A DNA stretch of 64,000 nt from Miscanthus floridulus (taxonomy: Eukaryota; Streptophyta; Magnoliopsida; Poales; Poaceae): the NCBI RefSeq assembly GCF_019320115.1, contig NC_089594.1:22668409-22732408 (forward strand), written 5' to 3'. The notes under the pieces were generated by a model that saw only the letters and a list, made by a program, of their open reading frames with translations, did no database searches and was not told the DNA's origin. Shown in pieces: positions 46,204-57,637 of this stretch; within the stretch, counting starts at the first letter, position 1; every line of letters starts with the position of its first letter. A program made the position numbers and the translations under genes.

Positions 46204-46735
46204 GGTTTTACTCCCCCTGTTGCAGGTGACAGGTGGATGCTAGCGCTGACCCTTATGTGTGGATACCTCCTGGTGGGCTCAGCGAGGATTTCTTTACGCT
46301 GCGATCGTAGCCGTTATTTATAACTCTCACCAAATGCTTTTATAAATGAAAGTTTCCTCATCTGTTGTCGTAGTTTATATATCAATACTTCATCATGTCA
46401 TTAATAGATATTTATTTCCGCTGTAATTCTGATCACATGTTGATATTCCGCTGTTAAATTAAATGGTTCATAAGTCTGATAATATGTTTACATTCCGCTG
46501 CTATATTAATAACTATTATACTCTGATGTTGTATGAAAACTGATGTAAGAAATGGTTAACTGATGTAAGCTTTATTCTCTCATTTGTGATCCTGATGGCA
46601 AAAATGTGGATTTTCGGGTTCTCCCTTGGGGTGCGCCCGATGAAACCGAGTAATTTAGTGTTCTCTCTCGAGTGCTTAGTGTCTAATGGAAGACGAGCAC
46701 TCCTGTGAGGCATTAGATTAGGCGGTTCTGCCACA

Positions 46736-47158
46736 CTTGTGCCATGTGTTAGCATATTTTCACAAACATTTTCAAGGGTGTTAGCACTCCACTAGATCCT
46801 AAATGCATATGCAATGAGTTAGAGCATCTGGTGACACTTTGATAACCGCATTCTAATACGAGTATCACCCCTCTTAATATTACGGCTATCGAACCTAAAT
46901 GTGATCACACTCTCTAAGTATCTTGATCACCAAAACAAAATTGCTCCTACTATTTATACCTTTGCCTTGAGCCTTTTGTTTTTCTCTTTCTTCTTTTCAA
47001 GTCCAAGCACTTGATCATCACCATGGCATCACCATCATCATGTCATGATCTTCATTTGCTTCACCATTTGGAATGTGCTACCTATCTCATGATCACTTGA
47101 TAAACTAGGTTAGCACTTAGGGTTTCATCAATTCACCAAAACCAAACTAGAGCTTTCA
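46736..47158 (-). repeat. Split minus-strand Sirevirus LTR, piece 1 (5' start of the LTR)
   Basis: The reverse complement begins TGAAAGCTCTAGTTTGG at 47158 and continues with the AACCCTAAGTGCTAACC block. The three pieces add up to about 1.58 kb, most of an LTR. The sequence beyond 47158 is unrelated (Tat-like gypsy), so this is either a truncated solo LTR or one end of an element whose interior has been lost. Confidence 0.88.
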
Positions 47159-47170
47159 GCTGGACCGCCC

Positions 47171-47497
47171 CTAGCAGCGCAGCCCATGTAGTTTGCTGTG
47201 GGTATCCGGGGTCGTACCCCCCCCAGACTTGCCCTCGGTTTTGTCATCCAGCATAGTGGAGATGATGACTTGCTTGTTGTTGTTGCCATCGAATAGGGGT
47301 ACTTTATTAGTTTCTTCTGCTGGCTTCGCCTGGGTTTGCTGTTCTGGTTTGTTGTGCGAAGGATCCTTAGCTTTTGGCTTTTCTTTGTTGAGGTTGTGTA
47401 CATTTTTCTGACCTAGGGTAGCTGTTTCTTCTGCTATTGTGGCGAGGTCTTGGTCATCGTATATGACAATGACGCCTTTAGCGGAGGGCAGCTTCAT
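47171..47497 (-). pseudogene. Linker between protease and RT of the Tat-like element
   Basis: The minus frame encodes KLPSAKGVIVIYDDQDLA, a Lys/Gln-rich stretch, then VPLFDGNNNKQVIISTMLDD. This matches the usual layout between protease and RT in these elements. RT itself is missing because the fragment ends at 47159. There are stops on either side. Confidence 0.6.
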
Positions 47498-47601
47498 ATA
47501 GAGATAGCCCGGGTGGAGGCTACGCTGAAGATGTTTGTAACCCCTTGGCCAAAGATTGCATTGTAGTTGTACAACATGTCCACCACGTCGAAGGTTATGT
47601 G

Positions 47602-47880
47602 CTATGTTCTATTGTTGTTTTGGTCTCTGAAGGTTACTGGAAGTGTTATCTTTCCTATTGCCTTTACTTGCTTGCCTCCGAAGCCGTATAGCGGTCGTCC
47701 AGCTGGTCGGAGAAGTTTTCTATCGAGTTTTATGTTGTCAAAGGTTGACGCGAATAGGATGTCTACGGAGCTTCCAGTGTCGACCAGGATCCTTGTTACT
47801 GCCCAACCGGCCCGGTTTGTCTCGATGACCATCGCGTCGGTGTGAGGGCAGTCTTTTAGTTTGAGATCCGTGCTGTCGAA
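47602..47880 (-). pseudogene. Gypsy aspartic protease region of the Tat-like element
   Basis: The minus frame encodes HTDAMVIETNRAGWAVTRI and LVDTGSSVDILF, then LYGFGGKQVKAIGKITLPVTF. LVDTGSS is the retropepsin active-site motif in the form seen in Tat/Athila-type gypsy polyproteins. It would cleave the Gag-Pol polyprotein. A stop at 47602 (where the frame should continue) and disagreement with the next frame show decay. Confidence 0.8.
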
Positions 47881-48126
47881 GGTTACTGGGATGTGGGACC
47901 ACTACAAGTTTTTGTGGGGCCCCTCGGTAACAAGGTGGTGCACCTGCCTCATGTGCTCCTTGTGCTGCCTCTTGTTGCCTTGATCCTCGTTGGATCCTCT
48001 AGTGATTGCAAGTATCACACCGAAGGTTGTAGTTGGGTTGTTGATTATTGTTTGGTTGAGTTGGCTTGTGGGCTCTGGTTTTACTTGTTGTTGATGTTGG
48101 TTTGCTGGCGGTGGTGGTGGTGGTAA

Positions 48127-48131
48127 GGCTG
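48127..48131. repeat. Target-site duplication GGCTG, left copy
   Basis: Repeated at 63679-63683. It brackets the Tekay element exactly. Confidence 0.92.
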
Positions 48132-48500
48132 TGTAACAGAACCGACCAAATCATAAGAACGTAAGTACAAAAACAATCACCGAAGCGATCAAATTCCTGT
48201 ACTTAAGCTCCCATAATCCCGGTAGTCCGGAAATCACGAAGGATTTCAACCAACTCTCGACATACAAACCAAGATCGTAATGATTCAACACAACACATCA
48301 TCCGTTACAACATTTCATAAGTAGCATTCGGATTACATCCATCAGAGTTCAAATAAATATTACAAACCAAGTTTGAGTGTGCGGAAGCAACATAGTTTAG
48401 TACAAAACATCATAGTTTTCAAATACATTGCCAAGATCAGAGTCATGTCCCACAAAAGCATTATCAGGTACGAGAACTAGTAGAGACCGTGCCCAACGGT

Positions 48501-48719
48501 CTAGTCTTCATCCCCAGCAGGGAGAAGGCAGTACTTGCAGCAACCAAAGTAGAACTGGTCATCTGCAACAGGTGGGAAATAAACCCTGAGTACGAGAAGG
48601 TACTCAGCTAGACTTACCCGACGAAAATCAGAATAAAAGACACCAAGGATCATGCAAGGCTTTTCAGGTGGGCTAGCTTGACACAGTTGCATAAAAGAGC
48701 TTAAGATTATAGTAACCAA
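48501..48719 (-). other. Short LTR-encoded reading frame (72 codons), copy in 3' LTR
   Basis: Identical in both LTRs (also 59347-59565). It covers the GTCGGGTAAGTC-hairpin-TTGCAG segment, so it may be a chance frame over a conserved RNA element. No protein family is recognised. Confidence 0.25.
48586..48607 (-). other. Conserved LTR hairpin, 3' LTR copy
   Basis: CTGAGTAC, 6-nt loop, GTACTCAG. On the minus strand it lies between GTCGGGTAAGTCT and CCTGTTGCAG, exactly as in the solo LTR at 46182. Confidence 0.75.
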
Positions 48720-51700
48720 CTTAAATCTAGCATCAAGCTTATCATTATTTACCTGTCCACTAGATTAGCACCTGTACTAGAGCACTCACTTATTAGGAGC
48801 AAACAATATTAACCATAGCAGGTATAATAAGGCTGTCATCATCGTATCATCAATTCCGAACCATTAAGTTATTAGGTGTATCTACATTGGAGATAAGCCC
48901 GTCAAGTTCTCACTAACCGGGAGAGACGGCGATTCGAATCGAATTACAACTCAGCTGAGGGGGTATTCCTAACTCTCACCCTGGCATACTTTGCAAGGGT
49001 AGCCGTGGGTCACCTTTGGAACATCTCAGGAACCAAATTCGCGGGTTCGATCAGCGCCAGCACTCTCAGGGATTACCCTTCTGCCAGGACGATCAGGACT
49101 TTTAAATCACCTGCCCTTGGACTCACGCCTACGGCTCCCTTCCGAGGCGCACTTTATACTTATCGACTCCCGGCCTGAGGTGAGCTACTCGGCTTCGCGG
49201 TCGGTCATCGGGCCGGCCAACTAAGAGAGAGGCATGCGTTCAACATGAACAGGAAAGGCTCCAAGATCCAGTCCTTAATCGACACAGACGGAGTCACTGC
49301 AAACCGGCAAGCCTCCGTCCGGTCTTTATTTCAAATTAAGACTGGTTCTTTTCCACGATAGCAAATATAGCCAACCGTGCCACATGTATCTTCCTATATC
49401 TCGCAGGTGACAGGAAATCACCCGACTTCTACCGCGTTAAAGCAGGGCTAAGCACTACTCGAGCCTGAGCTACATAGGATTCAGGGTAACAATATCTGGA
49501 CAAGGAATGGGTAACCAATGCAGCAAGTGTTTGCATCCAACACCTAAACTTAATGCAACAATATATGTAATAATAATACTGTAACTGCAGTTCGGAAAAT
49601 AGGAGGCTTAATATGCTCCGGGGCTTGCCTTTCACAAAGTTGCAAGGACGGTGGTCAGGGCACTCAACGGCGACCTCGTCTGGCACTTCTCCTGAAGGCT
49701 GCTCCTCCTGAACTTCCTGGTGTCGGCTGCTGCTGCTCGTTCAGTTCCTCGAATTCCAGCAGGGTCACTCCTTCCGGTACACCTATTGCATGCCGATGCA
49801 AAAGATAAATACCATGGATGCATAAGGTATGACATGATGCTCATGATGAATGGATCAGTAGTAAGTGTTTATGAACGCATTACTGGACACTCGTTTACCG
49901 AGTAAGACTAGCCCTATTCAAATCACTTTAAGCATATTTCTAACTTAACTGAAAGAACAAGATTAACTTACCTAACTTGCATAACCTAAGATAAAGATGC
50001 TCATCTTCAGTTAAGGGCCTAACACCTAGGAACAGTACCATGAACTTAGAATAGTAAAGACATACTTAAAATAACAGTTAAAGCTTCATATGCAACAAGT
50101 AGTAACTTAATTCTATCATAACTAGAGTTCTATAATTCCAATTGACTTGCAAGAGGACATTCTGGAAAGCTTACGAAATTCTCTACAATTCATTTGTAAA
50201 CATCAAAGCATGATTCTGAAGTTAACCAAATCAATTTCCAGTAGACCTAGAATCTGTCCACAATGACGGGGTTACTAGCTTAATTATTTAATGATTGTGC
50301 AAAAGCCTAATTTGACCAAACCAAGCTTACCAACTTGTTTTTCATACCTAAGAAACATCAGAAAGTATAGTGCTAACTTCTAAATAAATTATTAATATCC
50401 TTTTCTAATTTATTTAGTTAATTAGGTGATTTAAGCAATATATAGTAAAACTATTCATAAGAATCTACAAAAATTACAGTAGCTATCTCATGCTTCACAT
50501 AGACTACCATAAAAATTTCAAAGCCATTGAGTAAGTATAACAGTCTACACAAAAATGATAAGGCATACTAGCTTAAAATGGCATAATTAAGAAATCCTAA
50601 TGAAAAGTGTCAAGCAACAGATTTCACATTTTTCCTAGCATCCTTCTAGCATAAGAATAGCACCCATAAAATTTCACCTTCACTGGATCTATAGAAAAAT
50701 TATGAAAATTCCCACAAGATCCACCTATTAATAAAAGGAAATTCTATAACTTAAAAACTACACATGCACTAGCTCTGAAATTTTTACCAGAGCTTCAATA
50801 AACCTAAATAGAGGACCCACAAAATTTCATAATTTTTGGACCACAGAAACTCAAGATAAAATTCAAACAAGTTTGCATGCTTCTAAAAACACATTTCAAA
50901 GTCCTATTTAAATCATCAAAAATTTCTAAAACAAGTGCTCATATAATATTTTTGTTAAATACTAGACATGACCAGGAACCCAACAAAATTAGAACCATAG
51001 CATTTGGATCTATATACTAGGAGCTACATATTTTTCAAGATATACATAAATCTGTGAAATAAATAAATAAACAAAATCAGAAAAACAACTCGGCCACAGC
51101 TGGGCCAGCCCACGTAACGGCGGCCCGCGAGCAACGCTGGCGCGGCCCAAGACGCGGCTCAGCCCAAGCCGTATCCCGCCTGAGCCTCGGCGGCTGACCT
51201 GCGGGGCCCAGGCGTCAGCTGACCCCACTCGTCAGCGAGACGAAGACAGGGGAGACGGTTCCGCCGGCGCGGCGACGAGGGAACTCGCCGACGGCGAACC
51301 CTCCCGGCGAAACGAATAGCACCGACGTGCTTCCCCAGCTCCCACGCGTTGATTTCCCTACCAAGCCGAAGCTCTAGTGGTCCCTAAGAGCTCCGGCCGC
51401 GGCGCACGGCGAATCGGCCATGGCGCACGGCGGCGCTCGGCCGTGTCCCGGCGCGGCTGGACCGGCACTGGGGGTGGCCGTTACACTCGAGCACCTACAC
51501 GTGATGGAGATGACTAATCGCGAACTAAGAGAGGAAGAGGAGAACGGGGCCGTGCTGACCACGGTGAGGTCACCGGTGCGGCAATGGCGCACGGTGTAGG
51601 AAAGGTCACAGCGACCTTACCCAAGGCTACTGACGCAGCTGTGAGGTGGAGGAGGTGGAGTAGGTCACGGCGCAGCTGCTGACGAACCGGGCAACGCGCT

Positions 51701-52824
51701 TTCGCGGTGGCGAGCGAGCAGGGCGAAGGCGGAGCAATGGCGGACGGCTGCGGACTCGGTGCTGCGCGCGGAGGAAATACAAATGGAGCAGCGGCTCGGT
51801 GGGAAGGCGCTGGGGTGCTTCATGACGCGGCTGCGACGGCAGAACGCGCACGGCGCGTGGCCAGCGCGCTCAGGCGAGCGGCGACGGGTGGCGGACACGC
51901 GGCTTCAAGTTTCTGAATCGGTCGGCCATGGTGACTCTGACGGTTATCTGAAAACGCGATTCAGTTGCTAACGACAATGCCTGACAGCGAGTATTCGACG
52001 ATGATTTTCTCCTAATCCGGGACGAGTTAGTGGAAGAATTGAACAGCAAAGTTGTAGACCTACTATCCATCTACAATTTCCTTTCAAAGACCATCCTCTA
52101 ATTCGCCATGGATCAGAAGTTGCACGAAGCCAAAGTGAGCTCGATGCAACTGAAATGCAGTTAAGACTTAGCATATTTTTCAGTGTTGAAATCAGCATGT
52201 ATTTCTGACTTGTGGGCCATGTTTGAGCATGTTCTAGCCATTTTCATGAGTTGGTCATAAAACAACTTTTGTTCCTTGATAAATTAGCTACAACTTTGGT
52301 AAAGAGTGCACAGCCATGCAAAGCTTCTAAGTTGGACTTTTGAATCAGTCAAACAATGAGACTCCTAGGGTCAATTCAAGTCAAACTTGCACTTGAGGGC
52401 ATTTTGGTCATTTTGATCTACATGAACAATGTTCCAACAAGTAACCTAAGTGTAGTTAAGGTGTATTAGACCATGATCCAACCACTTTACAAACTTGTTA
52501 TACCACTTCTAATGATCACATGTGATACAAGAAAGTAAAACAAGCAATTCATACATATGTTTCAATCAATGTTTCACATGTTGCATGACCTTGTTGTTAT
52601 ACTATACTTGTCACATTACTACCATGTTGCCATGTTTCAAGGTATGAGAAAGTTATGTTGCATTCATATGTTGCAATACTATCATTCATAAGCACTCAAA
52701 TACGAAACAACAGAATGTACGAATGTTGCATATGTATGTTTCAGTGACAATGGAAATGATGACATAGATGATACACATGCTTATGAAATGAAATGCAATT
52801 AGTGGAAGCCAAACACCTAGGGTG

Positions 52825-55803
52825 TTACAGCCCTCCCCCCTTAGAAAAATCTCGTCCCGAGATTTGGAAAGCGTACCAATCAGTATAGAAAGCTGGATAG
52901 TTTTCCTTTAAATAATCTTCCCGCTCCCAGGTTGCATCCCGTTCACTATGATTACTCCAAACTACCTTGTATAATTTAACCACTCGTGTACGAGTCACTC
53001 TTTCTTGAGTATCCAGAACTTGCACGGGTTTTTCCTCATAAGAAAGATCAGATTTCAAATTGACCTTCCTTGCTGCTATTCTCTTCCTCAGGAATACGAA
53101 GACACTTCTTAGCTGGGACACATGGAATACCGGGAATATAGCGCCCATTTCACGGGGTAAATCGAGTTTATAGGCTACTCTTCCACTTTTCTCGATAATG
53201 CGGTAAGGTCCAACATATCGAGGCTCAAGCTTCCTTTTAATTCCAAAACGCTTGACTCCTTTCATAGGGGATACCTTCAGATAAACATGATCACCTACTT
53301 CAAACTCAATAGGTTTCCTTCTCTTATCAGCGTAGCTCTTTTGTCTAGCCTGAGCGGCAGTCATATTCTTTTGTATAGTCCGGACTTGTTCTTCGGCTTC
53401 TTTTACAAAGTCAATACCATAGAATCTTCTTTCCCCGGGCTCCACCCAGTTCAAAGGAGTTCTACACTTACGGCCATAAAGAGCTTCAAAAGGAGCCATT
53501 TTTATACTCTCTTGATAACTGTTGTTATAAGAGAATTCAGCGAGAGGTAACCAGTCTTCCCAAGAGCCTTTGCAAGAGATAAGACAAGCTCTAAGCATGT
53601 CCTCAAGAATTTGATTAACCCGCTCAGTCTGTCCTGATGTTTGCGGATGATAGGCAGAACTGCGGATTAGATGAGTGCCAAGATTCTGATGTAAGCACTC
53701 CCAAAAGCGAGCCGTGAACTGAGGTCCTCTATCAGAAACAATGGATTTGGGTACACCATGGAGACGTACCACTTGTTGAAAATAAATCTCAGCATAATTG
53801 TGAGGATGATAGGTAGACTTGACCGGAATAAAGTGAGCAGATTTAGTTAGACGATCTACGATAACCCAGATGGAATCACAACCCTTTTTGGTAGTGGGTA
53901 ATCCAACAATAAAATCCATACTAATTTCTTCCCACTTCCAGCCAGGAATAGATAGTGGCTGCAATAGTCCGGGCCTTATGTGAATAGCCTTGACTCTGCA
54001 ACAGTTATCACACCTTGCCACATAAGCTGCGATTTCTTTCTTCATCTTGGTCCACCAATAATACAGCTTGAGATCTTGATACATTTTACTGCTACCAGGA
54101 TGGATGGACAATTTTGAAGAATGGGCTTCCTCCATAATTTGATTTCTAAGTTCTTTATCTTTGGGTACCACCAACCTATCATTAAACCAGAGAATTCCCT
54201 TGTCATCGACTTTAAAGTGCTTGGTCTCTTTCTCTTTCATTTTCCGTTTGATATGAAACACACCCACATCAGTCTTCTGGAGTTCGATAATTCGACTTCT
54301 AAGAGAGCAATCCACAGTGATATTGTGGAGTACTACAGGATGAAGGAGGTGTGACAGATGAAAGTCTTCACTAACTAAGGAATTGCAATGGGCCTTTCTG
54401 CTTAAGGCATCAGCAACAACATTTGCCTTACCAGGATGGTAGTGCACTTGAAGGTTGTAGTCCTTGATCAATTCTAACCATCGTCGCTGACGCATGTTCA
54501 ACTCAGGTTGAGTAAAGATGTACTTGAGGCTTTTATGGTCAGTATAGATGTTGCACACATTACCCAGCAAGTAATGTCTCCAAATCTTCAGGGCATGAAC
54601 AACTGCGGCTAGTTCTAAGTCATGGGTAGGATAGTTGACTTCATGCTTTCGAAGCTGGCGCGAAGCATAAGCAATTACTCGGCCTTCCTGCATAAGAACG
54701 CACCCCAAACCGGTGCCACATGCGTCACAGTAGACATCAAAAGGCTTCTCGATGTCAGGTTGTGCCAATACAGGAGCAGAGGTGAGTAAGGTCCGCAAAG
54801 TGTGGAAAGCCTCTTCACACTTCGGAGTCCACACAAACTTCTCATCTTTTTGCAGAAGTCGAGTCATGGGCTTGGCGATTTTTGAGAAATCCGGGATAAA
54901 GCGACGATAATAGCCAGCCAGACCCAGAAAGCTTCGGACTTCTGTGACCGTAGTAGGTGCCTTCCACTCAAGGACTTCTTGCACCTTCGTAGGGTCAACC
55001 GAAATTCCATCACCAGATAACACATGACCTAGAAAAGGTATCTTGTTCAACCAGAATTCGCACTTGCTGAACTTAGCATAAAGCTGGTTGTCACGTAACC
55101 GAGTTAAAACAATTCTCAGATGTTCAGCATGCTCTTCTTCATTCTGAGAATATACCAGGATATCATCAATGAACACGACGACAAATTTGTCCAATTCCGG
55201 CATGAATACCGAATTCATCAGGTACATAAAGTGTGCCGGAGCATTTGTCAACCCAAATGACATGACGAGGTATTCGAACAAGCCATATCGAGTAGAGAAA
55301 GCTGTCTTAGGTATATCTTCAGGACGAATTTTGATCTGATGGTAGCCAGACCTCAAATCGATCTTGGAGAATACCTTAGCTTTAGAGAGCTGATCAAACA
55401 GAATATCGATACGAGGAAGAGGGTACTTGTTCTTGATAGTAACAGCGTTTAGGGGACGATAATCCACGCACATGCGTAGAGACTCGTCCTTCTTCTTCAC
55501 AAATATAGCTGGACAACCCCAAGGAGATGAACTAGGCCGAATCAATCCTTTCTTCAATAGCTCATTCAACTGACTCTTCAGCTCAGCCAACTCATTTGGC
55601 GGCATTCGATAGGGCCTTCGAGAAATGGGAGCCGTACCCGGAATGAGTTCTATTTTGAATTCTACATCGCGGTCCGGAGGTAATCCAGGCAAGTCATCAG
55701 GAAAGACATCTGGAAACTCACAGACAACCGGTAGATCCTTAATGGCTTTGGCTAAGGTAGCATTGGCTGTATTGTGGATAGAGATATCACGAGGTAACTG
55801 CAC
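52825..55803 (-). CDS. pol: Tekay pol: RT, RNase H, integrase and chromodomain (open frame of 992 codons)
   Basis: Residues 75-265 are RT with FIDDIL at 211. Residues 350-470 are RNase H ([23 protein letters not shown]). The integrase zinc region is at about 565-612 and the DDE core is D630, D691, E727 (35 residues between the last two, as usual). GPY/F motif VGPYRII is at 864-870. Residues 926-973 are a chromodomain (YKVVWSNHS...ATWERED). It would copy the RNA and insert the cDNA; in chromoviruses the chromodomain steers integration to heterochromatin. The first Met shown is only the start of the open stretch: the true protein would be a Gag-Pol polyprotein, but frame changes separate it from protease upstream. 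The stop codon is formed by the first bases of the LTR. Confidence 0.93.
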   Translation of the reverse strand: MQLPRDISIHNTANATLAKAIKDLPVVCEFPDVFPDDLPGLPPDRDVEFKIELIPGTAPISRRPYRMPPNELAELKSQLNELLKKGLIRPSSSPWGCPAIFVKKKDESLRMCVDYRPLNAVTIKNKYPLPRIDILFDQLSKAKVFSKIDLRSGYHQIKIRPEDIPKTAFSTRYGLFEYLVMSFGLTNAPAHFMYLMNSVFMPELDKFVVVFIDDILVYSQNEEEHAEHLRIVLTRLRDNQLYAKFSKCEFWLNKIPFLGHVLSGDGISVDPTKVQEVLEWKAPTTVTEVRSFLGLAGYYRRFIPDFSKIAKPMTRLLQKDEKFVWTPKCEEAFHTLRTLLTSAPVLAQPDIEKPFDVYCDACGTGLGCVLMQEGRVIAYASRQLRKHEVNYPTHDLELAAVVHALKIWRHYLLGNVCNIYTDHKSLKYIFTQPELNMRQRRWLELIKDYNLQVHYHPGKANVVADALSRKAHCNSLVSEDFHLSHLLHPVVLHNITVDCSLRSRIIELQKTDVGVFHIKRKMKEKETKHFKVDDKGILWFNDRLVVPKDKELRNQIMEEAHSSKLSIHPGSSKMYQDLKLYYWWTKMKKEIAAYVARCDNCCRVKAIHIRPGLLQPLSIPGWKWEEISMDFIVGLPTTKKGCDSIWVIVDRLTKSAHFIPVKSTYHPHNYAEIYFQQVVRLHGVPKSIVSDRGPQFTARFWECLHQNLGTHLIRSSAYHPQTSGQTERVNQILEDMLRACLISCKGSWEDWLPLAEFSYNNSYQESIKMAPFEALYGRKCRTPLNWVEPGERRFYGIDFVKEAEEQVRTIQKNMTAAQARQKSYADKRRKPIEFEVGDHVYLKVSPMKGVKRFGIKRKLEPRYVGPYRIIEKSGRVAYKLDLPREMGAIFPVFHVSQLRSVFVFLRKRIAARKVNLKSDLSYEEKPVQVLDTQERVTRTRVVKLYKVVWSNHSERDATWEREDYLKENYPAFYTDWYAFQISGRDFSKGGGL
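52830..52842 (-). other. Polypurine tract of the Tekay element
   Basis: The minus strand reads AAGGGGGGAGGGC immediately before the TGTAACACC start of the 3' LTR. The tract is also the last part of the pol coding frame. Confidence 0.88.
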
Positions 55804-55817
55804 TAGAAAACCCTTTC

Positions 55818-56168
55818 TTATCCACAGGATCCTCTAACATTACTACACGGGTTGACGTGTCGATCAACTACTCCATTCCCGCTCATCCACTTCATTCCTA
55901 GGATGATATCAATTCCTACCCCCGGTAGAACTACAAGATCCACCAGGAACTCTCGATCCCCGATCTCCATCTTTACATCTTTAACTACTTGGTTAGTCAT
56001 GATATTATTCCCAGCAGCACTAATACAAAAACCCCCCTTGACAATTGTAATCACATTCATCTGATGCTTAGATGCAAAAGTAGAACTCACAAAGGAATGC
56101 GAAGCACCAGAATCAAAGAGCACAACTGCAGGGTGATCATTAACAAGGAACTTACCAGCGGTGACCAC
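55818..56168 (-). pseudogene. Tekay aspartic protease region
   Basis: The minus frame encodes VVLFDSGASHSFVSSTF, with the DSGAS retropepsin motif, then VDLVVLPGVGIDIILGMKWM, the hydrophobic ILG-MKWM block that pairs with it. It follows the zinc knuckle and precedes RT, the chromovirus order. Its frame matches neither the knuckle frame (ending 56170) nor the RT frame (starting 55803), so at least two one- or two-base changes separate them. These could be real mutations or base-calling errors. Confidence 0.85.
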
Positions 56169-56169
56169 T

Positions 56170-57233
56170 TCACCAGCAGGAATTTCCTCCTACTGTAGTA
56201 TAGTGAACACGCCCCTGACGGACGTTTCCTTGAGCATTCTTGGGAGGATGGGGACATCTGTTTGCCCAATGACCAGGTTGGTTACAGTTCCAGCACGGCC
56301 TGTTTGATGGTGGAACATTGGAGCTACTCTGCCCAGATGTATTCTTCGGCAAGGAAATGGTATACCCCTTGCGGAAACCGGTTTTAGCTTGGTTCTTCTT
56401 CTGCGGTGGGCGGTACCTGGACATTAGCATTGGGCGGACGGTACGGGGCCTTAGATACCATTGGAGCCTTGGACTGGGAAGCACCAGCCTCAAAGTTCCT
56501 TTTCCGGTTCTTGGAAGCAGCATAAATCTTGTCATTGTTCTCCTGGGTCAAAGTGTCACTGATGAATTCATTGAATGTGACACACTTGCAATTGCCCATT
56601 GACTTCATCAGTTTTGGGGAAAGTCCCCTCTTGAAACTAGCTATTCTTTTGGCGTCAGTATCGACGAACTCAGGAGCATATCTTGCTAGATTGTTGAATG
56701 CCTGGAGGTACTCATTGAGACTCTTATTGCCTTGGGTGAGCTTCATAAACTCAGTATGCTTGATGGCCATGAGACCAGGAGGGAATAAAGTGTCCCCTGA
56801 AGGCTGCCTGGAACTGGTTCCAGACGATCTCAACGTTAGCAGGGAAGGTGGTCCTGTGATGGGTCCACCAAATGCCTGCAGGGCCTTGGAGCTGATGTCC
56901 TGCATACGTAGCCTTCATGCCTTCAGTCAAACGGAGCAATCCGAATCTTTGCTCTATCGTGCTCAACCATTCATCTGCTTGTAAGGGTTCTTCTGCCTCA
57001 CGAAAGACAGGAGGCTTTGTGTCCATGAAATCCTTAAAAGTGCTATACTGGTTCGGCTCGGGTCCCTGGCGGACATGCCGATCCTCACGGTTAGCCATCT
57101 GGCGCATAGCCTCTGCTAGCATGCGCTGACTTTCCACAACAGTCTGCATTAGCTCAGCCTGGTGTAGGCGGTGGTGGAGGAGGTGTTTGCTCCTCATCTC
57201 CAAGGTTACGACCGCGCGAAGATTGTAAGCCAT
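56170..57233 (-). pseudogene. gag: Tekay gag with frame changes
   Basis: The ATG at 57233 follows TTTTGCAG directly. The capsid-type region (FKDFMDTKPPVFREAEEP, ADEWLSTIEQRF) is in the first frame to about 56780. It continues in a second frame (KHTEFMKLTQGNKSLNEY, FKRGLSPKLM) to about 56400. A third frame carries the zinc knuckle CWNCNQPGHWANRC (about 56254-56295). Gag would form the particle and bind the RNA. Two further small frame disturbances near 57160 and 57211 change only a short stretch after the start. All disturbances fall at short homopolymers or dinucleotide runs, so sequencing error is possible. Confidence 0.85.
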
Positions 57234-57524
57234 CTGCAAAACGTATAGCCAATGAGCACTGACGATGTGGAAATTTTGTAGATGAAATGTATAATTATGC
57301 CAAACTGACTCCAATGGAGAAAATGAATTCGTACTATCAACAGAGGCACAATCATCCATCACAATCACACAACTCATCAAGTGCATCAATTGACACATTA
57401 ATGCGATGAACTTAACCAACAACGAGATCCATAGACCGCAAAGGCGAGATTCATCAAAAGCTCACATACGTGGAGCATAATCCGTTCGATAGGTTACACC
57501 CAAGCCATAGTGGTTTCAACTTAC
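57234..57524 (-). other. Candidate intron ending at the gag ATG
   Basis: On the minus strand GAT/GTAAGTTG (GT at 57524-57523) is a good donor and a T-rich stretch ending TTTTGCAG at 57234 is a good acceptor directly before ATGGC. The interval of 291 nt has stops in the frame joining the upstream ORF to gag. No transcript data are available. Confidence 0.45.
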
Positions 57525-57637
57525 ATCAAAGGTAACATAAGGTTCGAGATTACATCCCAACGATTAACTTGCTACTCGTCCATGCATGGGATCAACAAAA
57601 GACTAGATCTAGCGCATTAGCTAAGTAGTAAGCTAAA

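Larger units (their letters stand above)
42394..46735 (+). mobile_element. Solo LTR of a Tekay-like Ty3/gypsy retrotransposon (4342 bp)
   Basis: It starts TGTAACACC, ends GGCGGTTCTGCCACA and is flanked by CTTGT. No gag, pol, primer-binding site or second LTR is inside. The same layout as the 4.7 kb Tekay LTRs is seen: GC-rich block (about 43000-44450), AT-rich block, then GGTAGAAGTCGGGTGATT and GCGAGATATAGG (45371-45413). Next come the CTGAGTAC hairpin (46182-46203) and the GGTTCTG...ACA terminus. These landmarks all occur in the same order, on the minus strand, in 48132-52829. Unequal recombination between two LTRs is the usual origin. Confidence 0.85.
47159..48131 (-). mobile_element. Tat/RIRE2-like Ty3/gypsy fragment, left part (gag end and protease)
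   Basis: The minus-strand coding signal runs into the Tekay insertion at 48131 and resumes at 63679-64000. It ends at 47159 against the Sirevirus LTR before any RT motif, so the element is truncated. Confidence 0.75.
48132..52829 (-). repeat. 3' LTR of the Tekay element (4698 bp)
   Basis: In element orientation it starts TGTAACACCCTAGGTG (52829) and ends GGTCGGTTCTGTTACA (48132). It differs from the other LTR at few sites, many of them single-base gains or losses. The middle (about 51060-51920) is GC-rich. Confidence 0.95.

Noticed and set aside
55804..57233. Programmed ribosomal frameshifting as explanation of the gag/protease frame changes
   Set aside because: There are at least four changes at unrelated positions, including within the capsid region; decay or base-calling errors fit better.
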